A program made the position numbers and the translations under genes. The notes beneath the pieces are model-generated. The model was not told where the DNA came from, searched no databases, and saw nothing but the letters and a program-made list of their open reading frames with translations. Below are positions 1-7,127 of a stretch of DNA of 7,602 nucleotides, in pieces (the first letter of the stretch is position 1; every line of letters starts with the position of its first letter). The DNA comes from Ignavibacteriales bacterium. GTDB lineage: Bacteria > Bacteroidota > Ignavibacteria > Ignavibacteriales > Ignavibacteriaceae. Location: NCBI GenBank assembly GCA_027349615.1, contig DAIEML010000111.1, forward strand, positions 1-7,602, written 5' to 3'.

Positions 1-103
1 CAAGAAATGCCTGCTGCTGAAGCTGAATAGCCGGTTTCTCGGTCATGATCTTCATCTTTAGCCGCAGGTAGTTCATAAAGCTGGGATAGGCCACCTGGTC
101 ATT
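1..103 (-). CDS. Fragment of an unidentified protein in a GC-rich edge segment
   Basis: On the minus strand this segment is open for 34 codons and reads NDQVAYPSFMNYLRLKMKIM, then TEKPAIQLQQQAFL, continuing past base 1. The other frames I checked contain stops, for example TAG at 59-61 in the frame of the downstream kinase. By hand count the first 100 bases are about 50% GC against about 30% for the rest of the window, so this is probably genuine coding sequence of different origin. I do not recognise the protein family. The minus frame technically stays open up to a TAA at 131-133, but bases from about 104 onward encode PAS sequence on the plus strand, so the real fragment probably ends near 100. 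It could be a gene broken by rearrangement, or foreign sequence joined during assembly. Confidence 0.35.
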
Positions 104-1060
104 GAAATAATAGGAAAAACTACTGTTGAGTTAAATCTTTGGGTTAATCCTTTAGCCCGCATAAAATTTGCCGAAGCTGTTTCAATGAATAACAGCCTGA
201 AAGATTATGAAATAACTTGGCGCAAAAAGAATGGAAAATTTATACCTCTTTTATGTTCTGCGAATTTGATAGAAATAAATAATGAGAAATTTATTTTGAC
301 GGTTGCTCAAGATATTAGCGGGAAAAAATTAACAGAACAAAAATTAATTGAAGCAAAAGAAAAAGCTGAAGAAATGAATAGACTAAAGGCTTCATTTCTA
401 TCGAATATGAGCCATGAATTACGAACTCCAATGACTGGAATATTGGGCATCGCTGAGATTTTAAAAAGTGAGATTGAAGATCAAAATATACTTGTTTTAG
501 TAAACTCACTTCAAAACAGCGCCATACGTTTACATGAAACTTTGAATTTAATAATGGATTTATCACAAATTGATTCTGGACGGTTAGAAATTCTTAAGAC
601 TAAAGTAAACCTTTCTGAATTTGCAGAAAAAATTCTTGAAGTACATAAACATTTTGCTTCGAAGAAAAAAATTAAGCTAGAATTAATCGTTGACTGCAAA
701 GAAGACTTTATTGAAATAGATGATCGTATTTGCGGAGAGATAATTAGTAATCTTGTAAATAATGCAATTAAATACACCAAAGAAGGCGGTGTAACTGTAA
801 GACTAAAACTCGATTTAAATAATGATCAAAAAATATTAGCAATTAATGTTAAAGACACTGGAATTGGAATCCCTCAAAATAAATTACCCTATGTGTTTGA
901 TGAATTTAGACAAGTGAGCGAAGGTTATAACAGAATGTTTGAAGGAACTGGATTAGGTCTTACAGTTACAAAAAAACTTGTTGAAGTGCTAAACGGAGTA
1001 ATTTCTGTAAAAAGTAAAGTTGGGCAAGGTACTTCATTTTCTTTAAGATTGCCGATTTAA
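104..1060 (+). CDS. 5'-truncated PAS sensor histidine kinase
   Basis: Sensor kinase lacking its N-terminus. The first ATG in frame is at 185 (291 residues from there), but clear PAS sequence begins upstream at about 104 (EIIGKTTVELNLWVN), and no ATG, GTG or TTG occurs in frame between the TAG at 59-61 and 185. The true start is therefore missing, and ATG 185 lies inside the PAS domain. Numbering from that ATG: the rest of PAS to about residue 45 (ending AQDIS), a helical linker (KEKAEEMNRLK), the HisKA dimerisation domain with phospho-accepting His77 (SNMSHELRTP), then a HATPase_c domain with N box Asn189/Asn193, G1 box DTGIGIP at 224-230, F box FDEFRQ, and G2 box GTGLGL at 254-259. The C-terminus is intact with no receiver domain. 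The catalytic core is a close paralogue of the kinase core at 5970-6670. No membrane segment is visible. Whether the remnant is expressed is unknown. Confidence 0.85.
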   Translation, partial: EIIGKTTVELNLWVNPLARIKFAEAVSMNNSLKDYEITWRKKNGKFIPLLCSANLIEINNEKFILTVAQDISGKKLTEQKLIEAKEKAEEMNRLKASFLSNMSHELRTPMTGILGIAEILKSEIEDQNILVLVNSLQNSAIRLHETLNLIMDLSQIDSGRLEILKTKVNLSEFAEKILEVHKHFASKKKIKLELIVDCKEDFIEIDDRICGEIISNLVNNAIKYTKEGGVTVRLKLDLNNDQKILAINVKDTGIGIPQNKLPYVFDEFRQVSEGYNRMFEGTGLGLTVTKKLVEVLNGVISVKSKVGQGTSFSLRLPI

Positions 1061-1483
1061 TATTTTTTTTATTAAGGAACAATTTCAATTCGCCATCTAA
1101 ATAAATTTATATTTTGAGACTGCCGCATAATATTGATATTAATGTTGTTATTAGATAATTTAACTGCAAATGATAATAGTGGATATTTTTAATTGGTTGG
1201 GGTCAATTTTTAATGATTAAAAATAGATCTGCTTATAAGACAAACATATCTTCCCTTAATTTTGGGAAAGCCAAAAATAAATCTGGAAATCTAATTATTA
1301 TAGATCCCAATTTCTTTTCATACAAATTCAATTAAGATATTCATTATTTATAAAAAATAATTGAAGTTATTATTCTGCCTAAATAGATCAGAAAAAATGT
1401 GCGGCTCGTGTTTTAGTTTTTAATTAGTGTCTTCTAAGTTTTATGAACGGGAAAATAAATGGGGGAAAATTAATTCTGTCATA

Positions 1484-1497
1484 ATGTTTAAAAACAT
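1484..1497. promoter_or_regulatory. Short inverted repeat upstream of the kinase operon
   Basis: The sequence ATGTTT-AA-AAACAT is a perfect 6-bp dyad with a 2-base centre, ending about 65 bases before the start codon at 1562. Its position and symmetry would suit a dimeric regulator, but a dyad this short in AT-rich DNA can arise by chance and no known operator is recognised. Confidence 0.2.
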
Positions 1498-1549
1498 GGT
1501 GTTGTTTTAGCAGCTTACTAAACATTTGCTATTGTGATGGAGAAATTAC

Positions 1550-1557
1550 AAGGAGAG
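1550..1557 (+). promoter_or_regulatory. Strong Shine-Dalgarno site for the 1562 kinase
   Basis: AAGGAGAG lies four bases before the ATG at 1562. It is a strong anti-16S match and fixes the start of the membrane kinase. The ATG at 1537 is in another frame. Confidence 0.8.
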
Positions 1558-1561
1558 AAAA

Positions 1562-3850
1562 ATGGATCATTCAATACTAAAATCAGAAACTTCAGCGAAA
1601 CGAAGATTAATTAAGATTATCATTTTAACATTAGTTTTAGTTTTTATTGGAATGTTTATCTTCCAAACTTTGAAAAATGATATCTTTCCAAATCTTTCTC
1701 TTAAAGATTCTCAAATGATTACAAATGTTTTTGATACCCTTATAGCCGTAATTGTAGCATATATTATTTACCAAAAACAAAATCTGATTTTACGAAAGTT
1801 AGATTTAGAAAATGAAAAAAGGAAGATTACAGAAGGACACCTTAATCATCTTAATCAAATTTATTCAATCATTTCAGAAATCAATCAGACAATTGTTCGA
1901 ATAAAAGATAAAAAGAAATTGTTCGACCAGGTATGTAAGATAATTGTGGGATTTGGAAAATTTAAAATGGCATGGATTGGTGAAGTTAATTATGAAACCG
2001 GAAATGTAATTCCCATTTCTTACTTTGGTATTGTAGAAGAATATCTTGACGAATTAAATATTTCTATAAAACAAAATAAAATTAGTGAAGGACCTACAGG
2101 AAAGGCAATTCTTAGTGGTAATTATTTCGTTTGCAATGATATTTTAAATGACCCTAGAATGGAGCCATGGAAAGATAAAGCGCTAAAACTCGGATATAAA
2201 TCTTCAGCTTCTTTCCCAATATTATTAAATAATCAAATTATTGGATCGTTAAATATATATTCGTCAGAAGTTGGTTTTTTTAAGGAAAGTGAAATTAAAC
2301 TTTTTGATGAAATTTGCCTGGATATTTCCTTTGCGTTGGAAACTATTAATTCGGAAATAAAAAAACTTCAAGCCTTTTCTGATTTGCGAACTGCCTCGCA
2401 TTATGCTCGCAGTTTAATTGAAGTTAGTCTTGATCCTCTTGTAACAATTAGTTCGCAAGGGAAGATTACAGATGTTAATAAAGCTACCGAATATGCGACT
2501 GGTTTTGTAAGAGAAGAAATAATCGGCAGTAATTTTTCTGATTATTTTACACAACCGGAAAAAGCAAATGAAGGCTATCAATTGGTCTTAGCTAAAGGTT
2601 TTGTACGAGATTTTCCTTTAACGATTAAAAACAAATCCGGACAGGAAATTGACGTTCTTTATAATGCAACGGTTTACAAAAATGAAACCGGAGAAATTCA
2701 AGGTGTTTTTGCCGCTGCAAGAGATATAACTGAACGAAAAAGATCCGAAGAGGCAATTAAAAGCGAAAAGAAAAAATTAAATGATCTGATGGAAATGCTT
2801 CCTGCTTATTTAGTTCTTCTAAGCAAAGATTACCATGTTCCTTATGCTAATAAATATTTTGAAGATCGATTTGGTAAATCGAACGGTAAAAAATGTTATG
2901 AATACCTTTTTGGTTTGGATAAGCCTTGCGATGTTTGCGAATCTTTTAAAGTTTTTAAAACTAATGAACCGCATCATTGGGAATGGACCGGCCCTGATGA
3001 TAGAAATTATGATATTCACGATTTTCCATTCAAAGATGCCGACGGAACAACTTTGATTCTTGAAATGGGCATTGATATTACTGAAAGAAAAAAGGCGGAA
3101 AAGGAAATTAAAAAATTGAATGAAGATCTTGAACTAAAAGTTTCACAACGAACATCTCAGTTAGAATCTGCAATTAAAGAGCTCGAAGCTTTTTCTTATT
3201 CCGTATCTCATGATTTACGCGCTCCACTGAGAGCTTTAGATGGATTTGCTAAAATACTTATTGAAGATTATTCTAAAAAACTTGATGATGAAGGCAAAAG
3301 ATTCCTCAATATTATAATGACAAATTCTAAAATGATGGGAACTTTAATTGACGATCTATTAGCTTTTTCTAGACTAAATCAAGTTCAAATAAATCTATCT
3401 TTAATCGACATGGAAGGAATGGCTAATTCAATTTTTTATGAGCTCGTTCAAAATAACGAAACAGAAAAAATTAAATTTAATGTTCAAAAAATACCGAATG
3501 CATTTGGTGATTCCTCAATGATGAGACAAGTGTGGCGAAACTTAATAAGTAATGCTTTGAAATTTTCATCGAGAAAAGAAAATCCTTCAATCGAAATTGG
3601 TTCATATACAGAACTAAATGAAAATATTTTTTATATAAAAGATAATGGCGTCGGATTTGACATGAATTATGCAAACAAGCTTTTCGGAGTATTTCAGCGG
3701 CTGCACAAAACAACGGAGTTTGAAGGAACTGGCGTGGGATTAGCAATCGTTCAAAGAATTATTCATCGCCACGGCGGACGAATTTGGGCTGAAGGAAAAA
3801 TTAATGAAGGTGCCATATTTTATTTTACTTTACCAATTGTTAGGAGCTAA
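1562..3850 (+). CDS. Membrane-anchored GAF-PAS-PAS sensor histidine kinase (phytochrome-type core)
   Basis: A 762-residue sensor kinase, complete. Two hydrophobic helices (about 17-37 and 56-71) enclose a short loop, so the protein is membrane-anchored with nearly all sensing domains cytoplasmic. Then come a helical segment (about 75-115), a GAF domain (about 116-262, with SEGPTGKAI and a DPRMEPW loop), a first PAS domain (about 280-392, ending AARDITERK), and a second PAS domain (about 405-510, ending GIDITERK) carrying Cys445, Cys456 and Cys459. A coiled coil (about 511-540) leads to HisKA with His550 (SYSVSHDLRAPLRALDGF) and HATPase_c: Asn660/Asn664, DNGVGFD at 694-700, GTGVGL at 722-727. 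The core resembles phytochrome-like kinases, but no bilin-binding module is evident; what GAF and PAS bind is unknown. The stop codon is 2 bases before the receiver gene at 3853, its likely phosphoacceptor. This is the first gene of a probable three-gene operon. Confidence 0.93.
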   Translation: MDHSILKSETSAKRRLIKIIILTLVLVFIGMFIFQTLKNDIFPNLSLKDSQMITNVFDTLIAVIVAYIIYQKQNLILRKLDLENEKRKITEGHLNHLNQIYSIISEINQTIVRIKDKKKLFDQVCKIIVGFGKFKMAWIGEVNYETGNVIPISYFGIVEEYLDELNISIKQNKISEGPTGKAILSGNYFVCNDILNDPRMEPWKDKALKLGYKSSASFPILLNNQIIGSLNIYSSEVGFFKESEIKLFDEICLDISFALETINSEIKKLQAFSDLRTASHYARSLIEVSLDPLVTISSQGKITDVNKATEYATGFVREEIIGSNFSDYFTQPEKANEGYQLVLAKGFVRDFPLTIKNKSGQEIDVLYNATVYKNETGEIQGVFAAARDITERKRSEEAIKSEKKKLNDLMEMLPAYLVLLSKDYHVPYANKYFEDRFGKSNGKKCYEYLFGLDKPCDVCESFKVFKTNEPHHWEWTGPDDRNYDIHDFPFKDADGTTLILEMGIDITERKKAEKEIKKLNEDLELKVSQRTSQLESAIKELEAFSYSVSHDLRAPLRALDGFAKILIEDYSKKLDDEGKRFLNIIMTNSKMMGTLIDDLLAFSRLNQVQINLSLIDMEGMANSIFYELVQNNETEKIKFNVQKIPNAFGDSSMMRQVWRNLISNALKFSSRKENPSIEIGSYTELNENIFYIKDNGVGFDMNYANKLFGVFQRLHKTTEFEGTGVGLAIVQRIIHRHGGRIWAEGKINEGAIFYFTLPIVRS
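3842..3846 (+). promoter_or_regulatory. Shine-Dalgarno site inside the upstream gene's 3' end
   Basis: AGGAG lies within the last codons of the membrane kinase, six bases before the ATG at 3853. The overlap implies translational coupling of kinase and receiver. Confidence 0.65.
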
Positions 3851-3852
3851 AT

Positions 3853-4296
3853 ATGAATAAAAGTATAGTCGATATTCTTTTAGTTGAAGACAATCCTTTT
3901 GATGCCGAATTGACTCTTCGTGCTTTAAAGGAGACTAAGATTTTAAATAAAGTTCAAGTTCTCACTGACGGTGAAGAAGCTATTAATTATTTATTCAGTC
4001 TTGGTGAATATACTGGGCGGGATTTTAATATAAATCCTAAAGTTGTTTTTCTTGATTTAAAGCTTCCCAAAGTTGACGGATTAGAAGTTCTTAAAAGAGT
4101 AAAGGAAGATGAACGTACTAAATCGATTCCTATTGTAATCGTAACTTCTTCTAAACAGGAAAGAGATGTTGTAAAAAGCTATAAGCTTGGAGCTAATAGT
4201 TATATCGTTAAACCGGTTGATTCTGAAAAATTTATTGAAGCAATTAAAGAGATTGGATTATATTGGCTCATACTTAATCAGCCGCCAAGTAAGTAA
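3853..4296 (+). CDS. Single-domain response regulator, Rcp1-like
   Basis: A 147-residue stand-alone receiver (REC) domain with no output domain. Landmarks: acidic pocket Glu12/Asp13 (LLVEDNPFDAEL), phospho-accepting Asp68 (VVFLDLKLPKVDGLEVL), Thr98 (IVIVTSS) and Lys120 (YIVKPVD). The region after the second strand (YLFSLGEYTGRD, 46-57) is the extended segment typical of the Rcp1 family, receivers partnered with phytochrome-like kinases. Family knowledge and the 2-base gap make the kinase at 1562-3850 the likely phosphodonor. With no DNA-binding domain it should act by protein-protein contact or as a phosphate shuttle, perhaps toward the hybrid kinase encoded 26 bases downstream; that last step is inference. 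Confidence 0.93.
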   Translation: MNKSIVDILLVEDNPFDAELTLRALKETKILNKVQVLTDGEEAINYLFSLGEYTGRDFNINPKVVFLDLKLPKVDGLEVLKRVKEDERTKSIPIVIVTSSKQERDVVKSYKLGANSYIVKPVDSEKFIEAIKEIGLYWLILNQPPSK

Positions 4297-4322
4297 AATT
4301 TATAAATATTAAAGGGAATAAA

Positions 4323-4889
4323 ATGGAAAATCCGTTGAGGATATTGGTTGTTGAAGATTTACCATCTGATGTTGAGCTTGTAAAAAGGGAAATAAAAAAA
4401 GCTGACATTAGCTGCATTTACCGGTGTGTTGATACAAAAGATGAATTTATTAATGCACTGAAGGAATTTAATCCGGATCTAATTCTTTCCGATTATGCTT
4501 TACCGCAATTTGACGGCATGAAAGCACTTCATTTAACAAAAGAATTTGATCCGAATATTCCGTTTATAATTGTCACTGGATCTATGAATGAAGAAACAGC
4601 AGTTACTTGTTTAAAAGCTGGCGCTGAAGATTATGTAATTAAAGAGCACATCAGGCAAATTGGCCCGGCTATAATTGGCGCAATGAGAAATAAACAAAAT
4701 AAATTAATTAAACTTGAAGCTGAAGAAGCATTATTAAAAAATGAAAAACGATTGAGGACAATTGTAGAAACAAGTTCTGACGGAATTGTTATCGTAAATA
4801 AAAAATGGATAATTCTTTATGCTAATCAAAAGGCAACCAATTTACTGAATTTAAGAAAAGAAAAAATTGTAGGTTCTGTCCTTAATTAA
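4323..4889 (+). CDS. N-terminal part of split hybrid kinase: receiver plus half a PAS domain
   Basis: A 188-residue reading frame ending at an in-frame TAA. A good ribosome site (AAAGGGA, 4311-4317) sits six bases before the ATG. Residues 1-125 form a receiver: Glu11/Asp12, phospho-accepting Asp57 (LILSDYALPQFDGM), Thr85 (IIVTGSMNEETAV) and Lys107 (YVIKEH). A helix (about 126-142) links to a PAS domain starting near 143 (TIVETSSDGIVIV), which is cut after about 46 residues at VGSVLN. The rest of that PAS domain continues in the same frame after the stop. As it stands, the product would be a receiver with an incomplete, probably unstable, PAS tail. REC-PAS proteins of this type normally continue into GAF and kinase domains, as the sequence downstream does. 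Confidence 0.85.
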   Translation: MENPLRILVVEDLPSDVELVKREIKKADISCIYRCVDTKDEFINALKEFNPDLILSDYALPQFDGMKALHLTKEFDPNIPFIIVTGSMNEETAVTCLKAGAEDYVIKEHIRQIGPAIIGAMRNKQNKLIKLEAEEALLKNEKRLRTIVETSSDGIVIVNKKWIILYANQKATNLLNLRKEKIVGSVLN

Positions 4890-4958
4890 CCTAACGATAT
4901 AAATGATATTACTGAATATGATATATTTCGTCCTGACGGTGATTTAGGAAAAGCTGAG

Positions 4959-7118
4959 ATGTCAGTTGTAGAAATTGAATGGGATAATGAACCGGCATTA
5001 TTAATTTTACTTCATGATATAACAAGCCGAAAGCTTGATGAGGAAAAAATAAAAAAGTTAAGCAGAATTTATGAAGTACTTAGCAGCATAAATAAAGCAA
5101 TTGTTTATGTTAAAGATTTACAAGAATTGTTTAATGAAGTTTGTAGAATAACTGTAGAAATCGCCAAATATAATATGGTTTGGATTGGATTGATCGATCA
5201 AAATGAAAATGCTGTTAAGCCAGCTGCCTGGAAGGGAGAATATAGTGAATACATAAAAGATTTAAAAATACCTGTCGGCAAAAATCAAGTTGAACTGGAT
5301 CCAATTCAAAAAGTAGTTCTTGAAAACCGCAGTGTAGTTTTTAATGATATTGAGAATGAAATTTCTTCCAAGTTTTGCTGTTCAGATTCATTAAGGGAAA
5401 AAGTCAAATCTGTTGCATGCTTTCCTATTCATAATGATGTTGGCATTATTGGCGTTATTACATTTTTCTCTCAAAACAAAAATTATTTTGATGATAAAGA
5501 AATTAAGTTGCTTGATGAATTATCTTCCGATATATCTTTTTCGATTAGGTCAATTCAGCATGAGCAGCTAAGAGAAATTGCTGAAAAAGCTCTGCAAAAA
5601 AATGAAAAGCAGCTTCGTCAAATTTTAGAAAATGTCGATGCCGTATTTTATATCGTTTCTCCGGATAAAAGAAAAATAATTTATGTCAGTTCTGCTTATG
5701 AAAGAATTTGGGAAAGGCCGGTTGAAGTTCTGCTAAAAGATCCTAACTTTTGGCTCGAAGCTGTATTAATTGAAGACCGCCATTTAGCTGAAAATTTATT
5801 TGAAAAGTGCATTGGTGAAGCGGAATATAGAATCGCATTTCCGGACGGACGCATTAAATGGATTTCAGACAAGATGTTTCCTGTTTATGATGATAATAAC
5901 GAAATAAATTTATTATGTGGCATGGCTTCAGATATTACTCTTCATAAAAAAGCTGAAGATGATTTAATTAAAGCTAAAGAAAAAGCTGAAGAAATGAATA
6001 GATTGAAATCAAATTTTCTTGCAAACATGAGCCATGAGCTTCGAACTCCGATGATTGGAATTATGGGCTTTTCGGATACTTTAATGCAGGAGTTGGAGAA
6101 CCCTGAACAAATTGAAATGGCGTCCACAATTCATTCAAGCGGTAAAAGGCTTCTCAACACTTTAAATCTTTTGTTAGATCTTTCAAAGATTGAAACTAAT
6201 CCGGACAATATTAAAAAACAAAAAATCAATATCGGATCTATTGTTAAAGAAATTTCTAAAACATATACAATACTGGCTCAATCAAAAGAATTATCTTTTA
6301 ATATTTCAATTTTAGATGAAAATATTTCTGCCGAAATAGATATTCGGTTGTTTACTCAAGTTATTGATAATCTTTTAAATAATGCATTTAAGTTCACAAA
6401 CAAAGGCGGCATTACAATTCAAGTTAATTCAGAAATTGTTGATGAAATTTCTTGGGTAGTTATTAAAGTAATTGATTCTGGCATTGGCATTCCTAAAAAT
6501 AGTCTTCAAATAATTTTTGAAGAATTTAGACAGGTTAGTGAGGGTTTCAACCGCACTTATGAAGGAACTGGTTTAGGCTTAACTGTTACTAAAAAGTTTG
6601 TTGAGCTTATGGATGGAATAATTTCAGTAGAAAGTGAAATTGAAGTTGGATCGACGTTTATAGTTCGGTTCAAAGCAGCTGGATCATCAAAGAAAATAAA
6701 TGAAAGAGAAGAAACTAAAATTGAGCTGAAAAAAAATATTCCATTTGTAAACTCTAAAATACTTATTGTTGAGAATGATAAAGTGAGCATTGATTTTTTA
6801 AGAATGATTCTAAAAAAATATTATAAAGTTGATGTTGCTTCAAATGGACAAACCGCGATCAATTTAGCATCCGAAAATATTTATTCTTTAATTTTTATGG
6901 ATATCGGTCTCGGTTTTGGAATGAATGGAATTGAAGCTGCAGAGGAAATTAGAAAAATTAAAAATTATGAGAAAACACCTATAATAGCTGTTACTGCGTT
7001 CGCAATGAAAAGTGACGAAGAATTATTTTTATCTTCCGGATGTTCTTATTATTTATCAAAACCATACACAAGAAAAAATGTTATGGATTTATTAGCAGAT
7101 ATTATGGTAACAATTTAA
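4959..7118 (+). CDS. C-terminal part of split hybrid kinase: GAF-PAS-HisKA-HATPase-REC
   Basis: A 719-residue frame from ATG 4959, in the same frame as the upstream receiver fragment. It begins with the last strands of the interrupted PAS domain (1-23, ending LLHDITSRK). Next come a GAF domain (about 34-200), a PAS domain of the PAS_3 kind (about 218-328; EYRIAFPDGRIKWI), the linker KEKAEEMNRLK, HisKA with His359 (ANMSHELRTPMIG), and HATPase_c with Asn471/Asn475, DSGIGIP at 506-512, and GTGLGL at 536-541. A charged linker leads to a C-terminal receiver (about 599-719) with Glu605/Asp607, phospho-accepting Asp648 in MDIGLGFGMNG, Thr679 and Lys701. That loop is one residue longer than the usual MDxxMPxMDG and lacks the proline. 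The kinase core is a paralogue of the one at 350-1050. ATG 4959 is probably internal to the ancestral gene, but AGGAA at 4946-4950 could permit re-initiation. A kinase made from here would keep its full catalytic core and receiver. Confidence 0.85.
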   Translation: MSVVEIEWDNEPALLILLHDITSRKLDEEKIKKLSRIYEVLSSINKAIVYVKDLQELFNEVCRITVEIAKYNMVWIGLIDQNENAVKPAAWKGEYSEYIKDLKIPVGKNQVELDPIQKVVLENRSVVFNDIENEISSKFCCSDSLREKVKSVACFPIHNDVGIIGVITFFSQNKNYFDDKEIKLLDELSSDISFSIRSIQHEQLREIAEKALQKNEKQLRQILENVDAVFYIVSPDKRKIIYVSSAYERIWERPVEVLLKDPNFWLEAVLIEDRHLAENLFEKCIGEAEYRIAFPDGRIKWISDKMFPVYDDNNEINLLCGMASDITLHKKAEDDLIKAKEKAEEMNRLKSNFLANMSHELRTPMIGIMGFSDTLMQELENPEQIEMASTIHSSGKRLLNTLNLLLDLSKIETNPDNIKKQKINIGSIVKEISKTYTILAQSKELSFNISILDENISAEIDIRLFTQVIDNLLNNAFKFTNKGGITIQVNSEIVDEISWVVIKVIDSGIGIPKNSLQIIFEEFRQVSEGFNRTYEGTGLGLTVTKKFVELMDGIISVESEIEVGSTFIVRFKAAGSSKKINEREETKIELKKNIPFVNSKILIVENDKVSIDFLRMILKKYYKVDVASNGQTAINLASENIYSLIFMDIGLGFGMNGIEAAEEIRKIKNYEKTPIIAVTAFAMKSDEELFLSSGCSYYLSKPYTRKNVMDLLADIMVTI

Positions 7119-7127
7119 CCGGATTTG

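Larger units (their letters stand above)
1061..1561. other. AT-rich intergenic gap without a convincing gene
   Basis: About 500 bases of very AT-rich sequence separate the truncated kinase from the three-gene cluster, so the promoter for the cluster should lie here. The longest reading frame I noticed is 40 codons (1213-1335, MIKNRSAYKTNISSLNFGK onward), with no good ribosome binding site and no recognisable motif; I do not call it a gene. A weak AT-only inverted repeat (ATTATTT/AAATAAT, 1343-1361) and a short dyad at 1484-1497 are present. A T-rich run (1062-1070) follows the kinase stop, but only 5-bp AT arms flank it, so I do not call a terminator. I could not find a well-spaced -35/-10 pair. 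Confidence 0.6.
4323..7118 (+). pseudogene. Hybrid kinase gene REC-PAS-GAF-PAS-HisKA-HATPase-REC split by an in-frame TAA
   Basis: Ignoring one TAA at 4887-4889 (codon 189), the frame from 4323 runs to 7118, giving about 931 residues. The 23 codons between the stop and the next ATG (4959) read PNDINDITEYDIFRPDGDLG and onward into KAEM, continuing the PAS strand pattern before VVEIEWDNEPALLILLHDIT. A single base change (for example TAT or TAC to TAA) accounts for the break; no frameshift is needed. TAA is also the stop of the other genes ending in the window, so codon reassignment is unlikely. Alternatives are a sequencing error or genuine two-part expression by re-initiation. Confidence 0.75.

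Noticed and set aside
315..566. Minus-strand and overlapping frames across the kinase genes (also at 511-780, 2819-3056, 3477-3746, 5942-6127, 6557-6790)
   Set aside because: They lie wholly inside well-supported kinase domains on the plus strand and have no recognisable protein features.
1061..1080. T-rich run after the truncated kinase as a terminator
   Set aside because: The flanking arms are only 5 AT pairs (TTAAT/ATTAA) with the T run in the loop, so no stable hairpin precedes the T run.
1251..1268. TTCCC/GGGAA hairpin in the intergenic gap
   Set aside because: A 5-bp stem with an 8-base loop and no following T run; likely chance.
1213..1335. 40-codon reading frame in the AT-rich gap (MIKNRSAYKTN onward)
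   Set aside because: No convincing ribosome site, no recognisable motif, and composition like the surrounding intergenic DNA.
1480..1485. CATAAT as a -10 promoter element
   Set aside because: No acceptable -35 element at 16-18 bases upstream; the sequence there is A-rich.
4887..4889. Programmed readthrough or alternative genetic code at the internal TAA
   Set aside because: TAA is the terminal stop of the other genes that end in the window, is the least leaky stop, and no recoding signal is visible.
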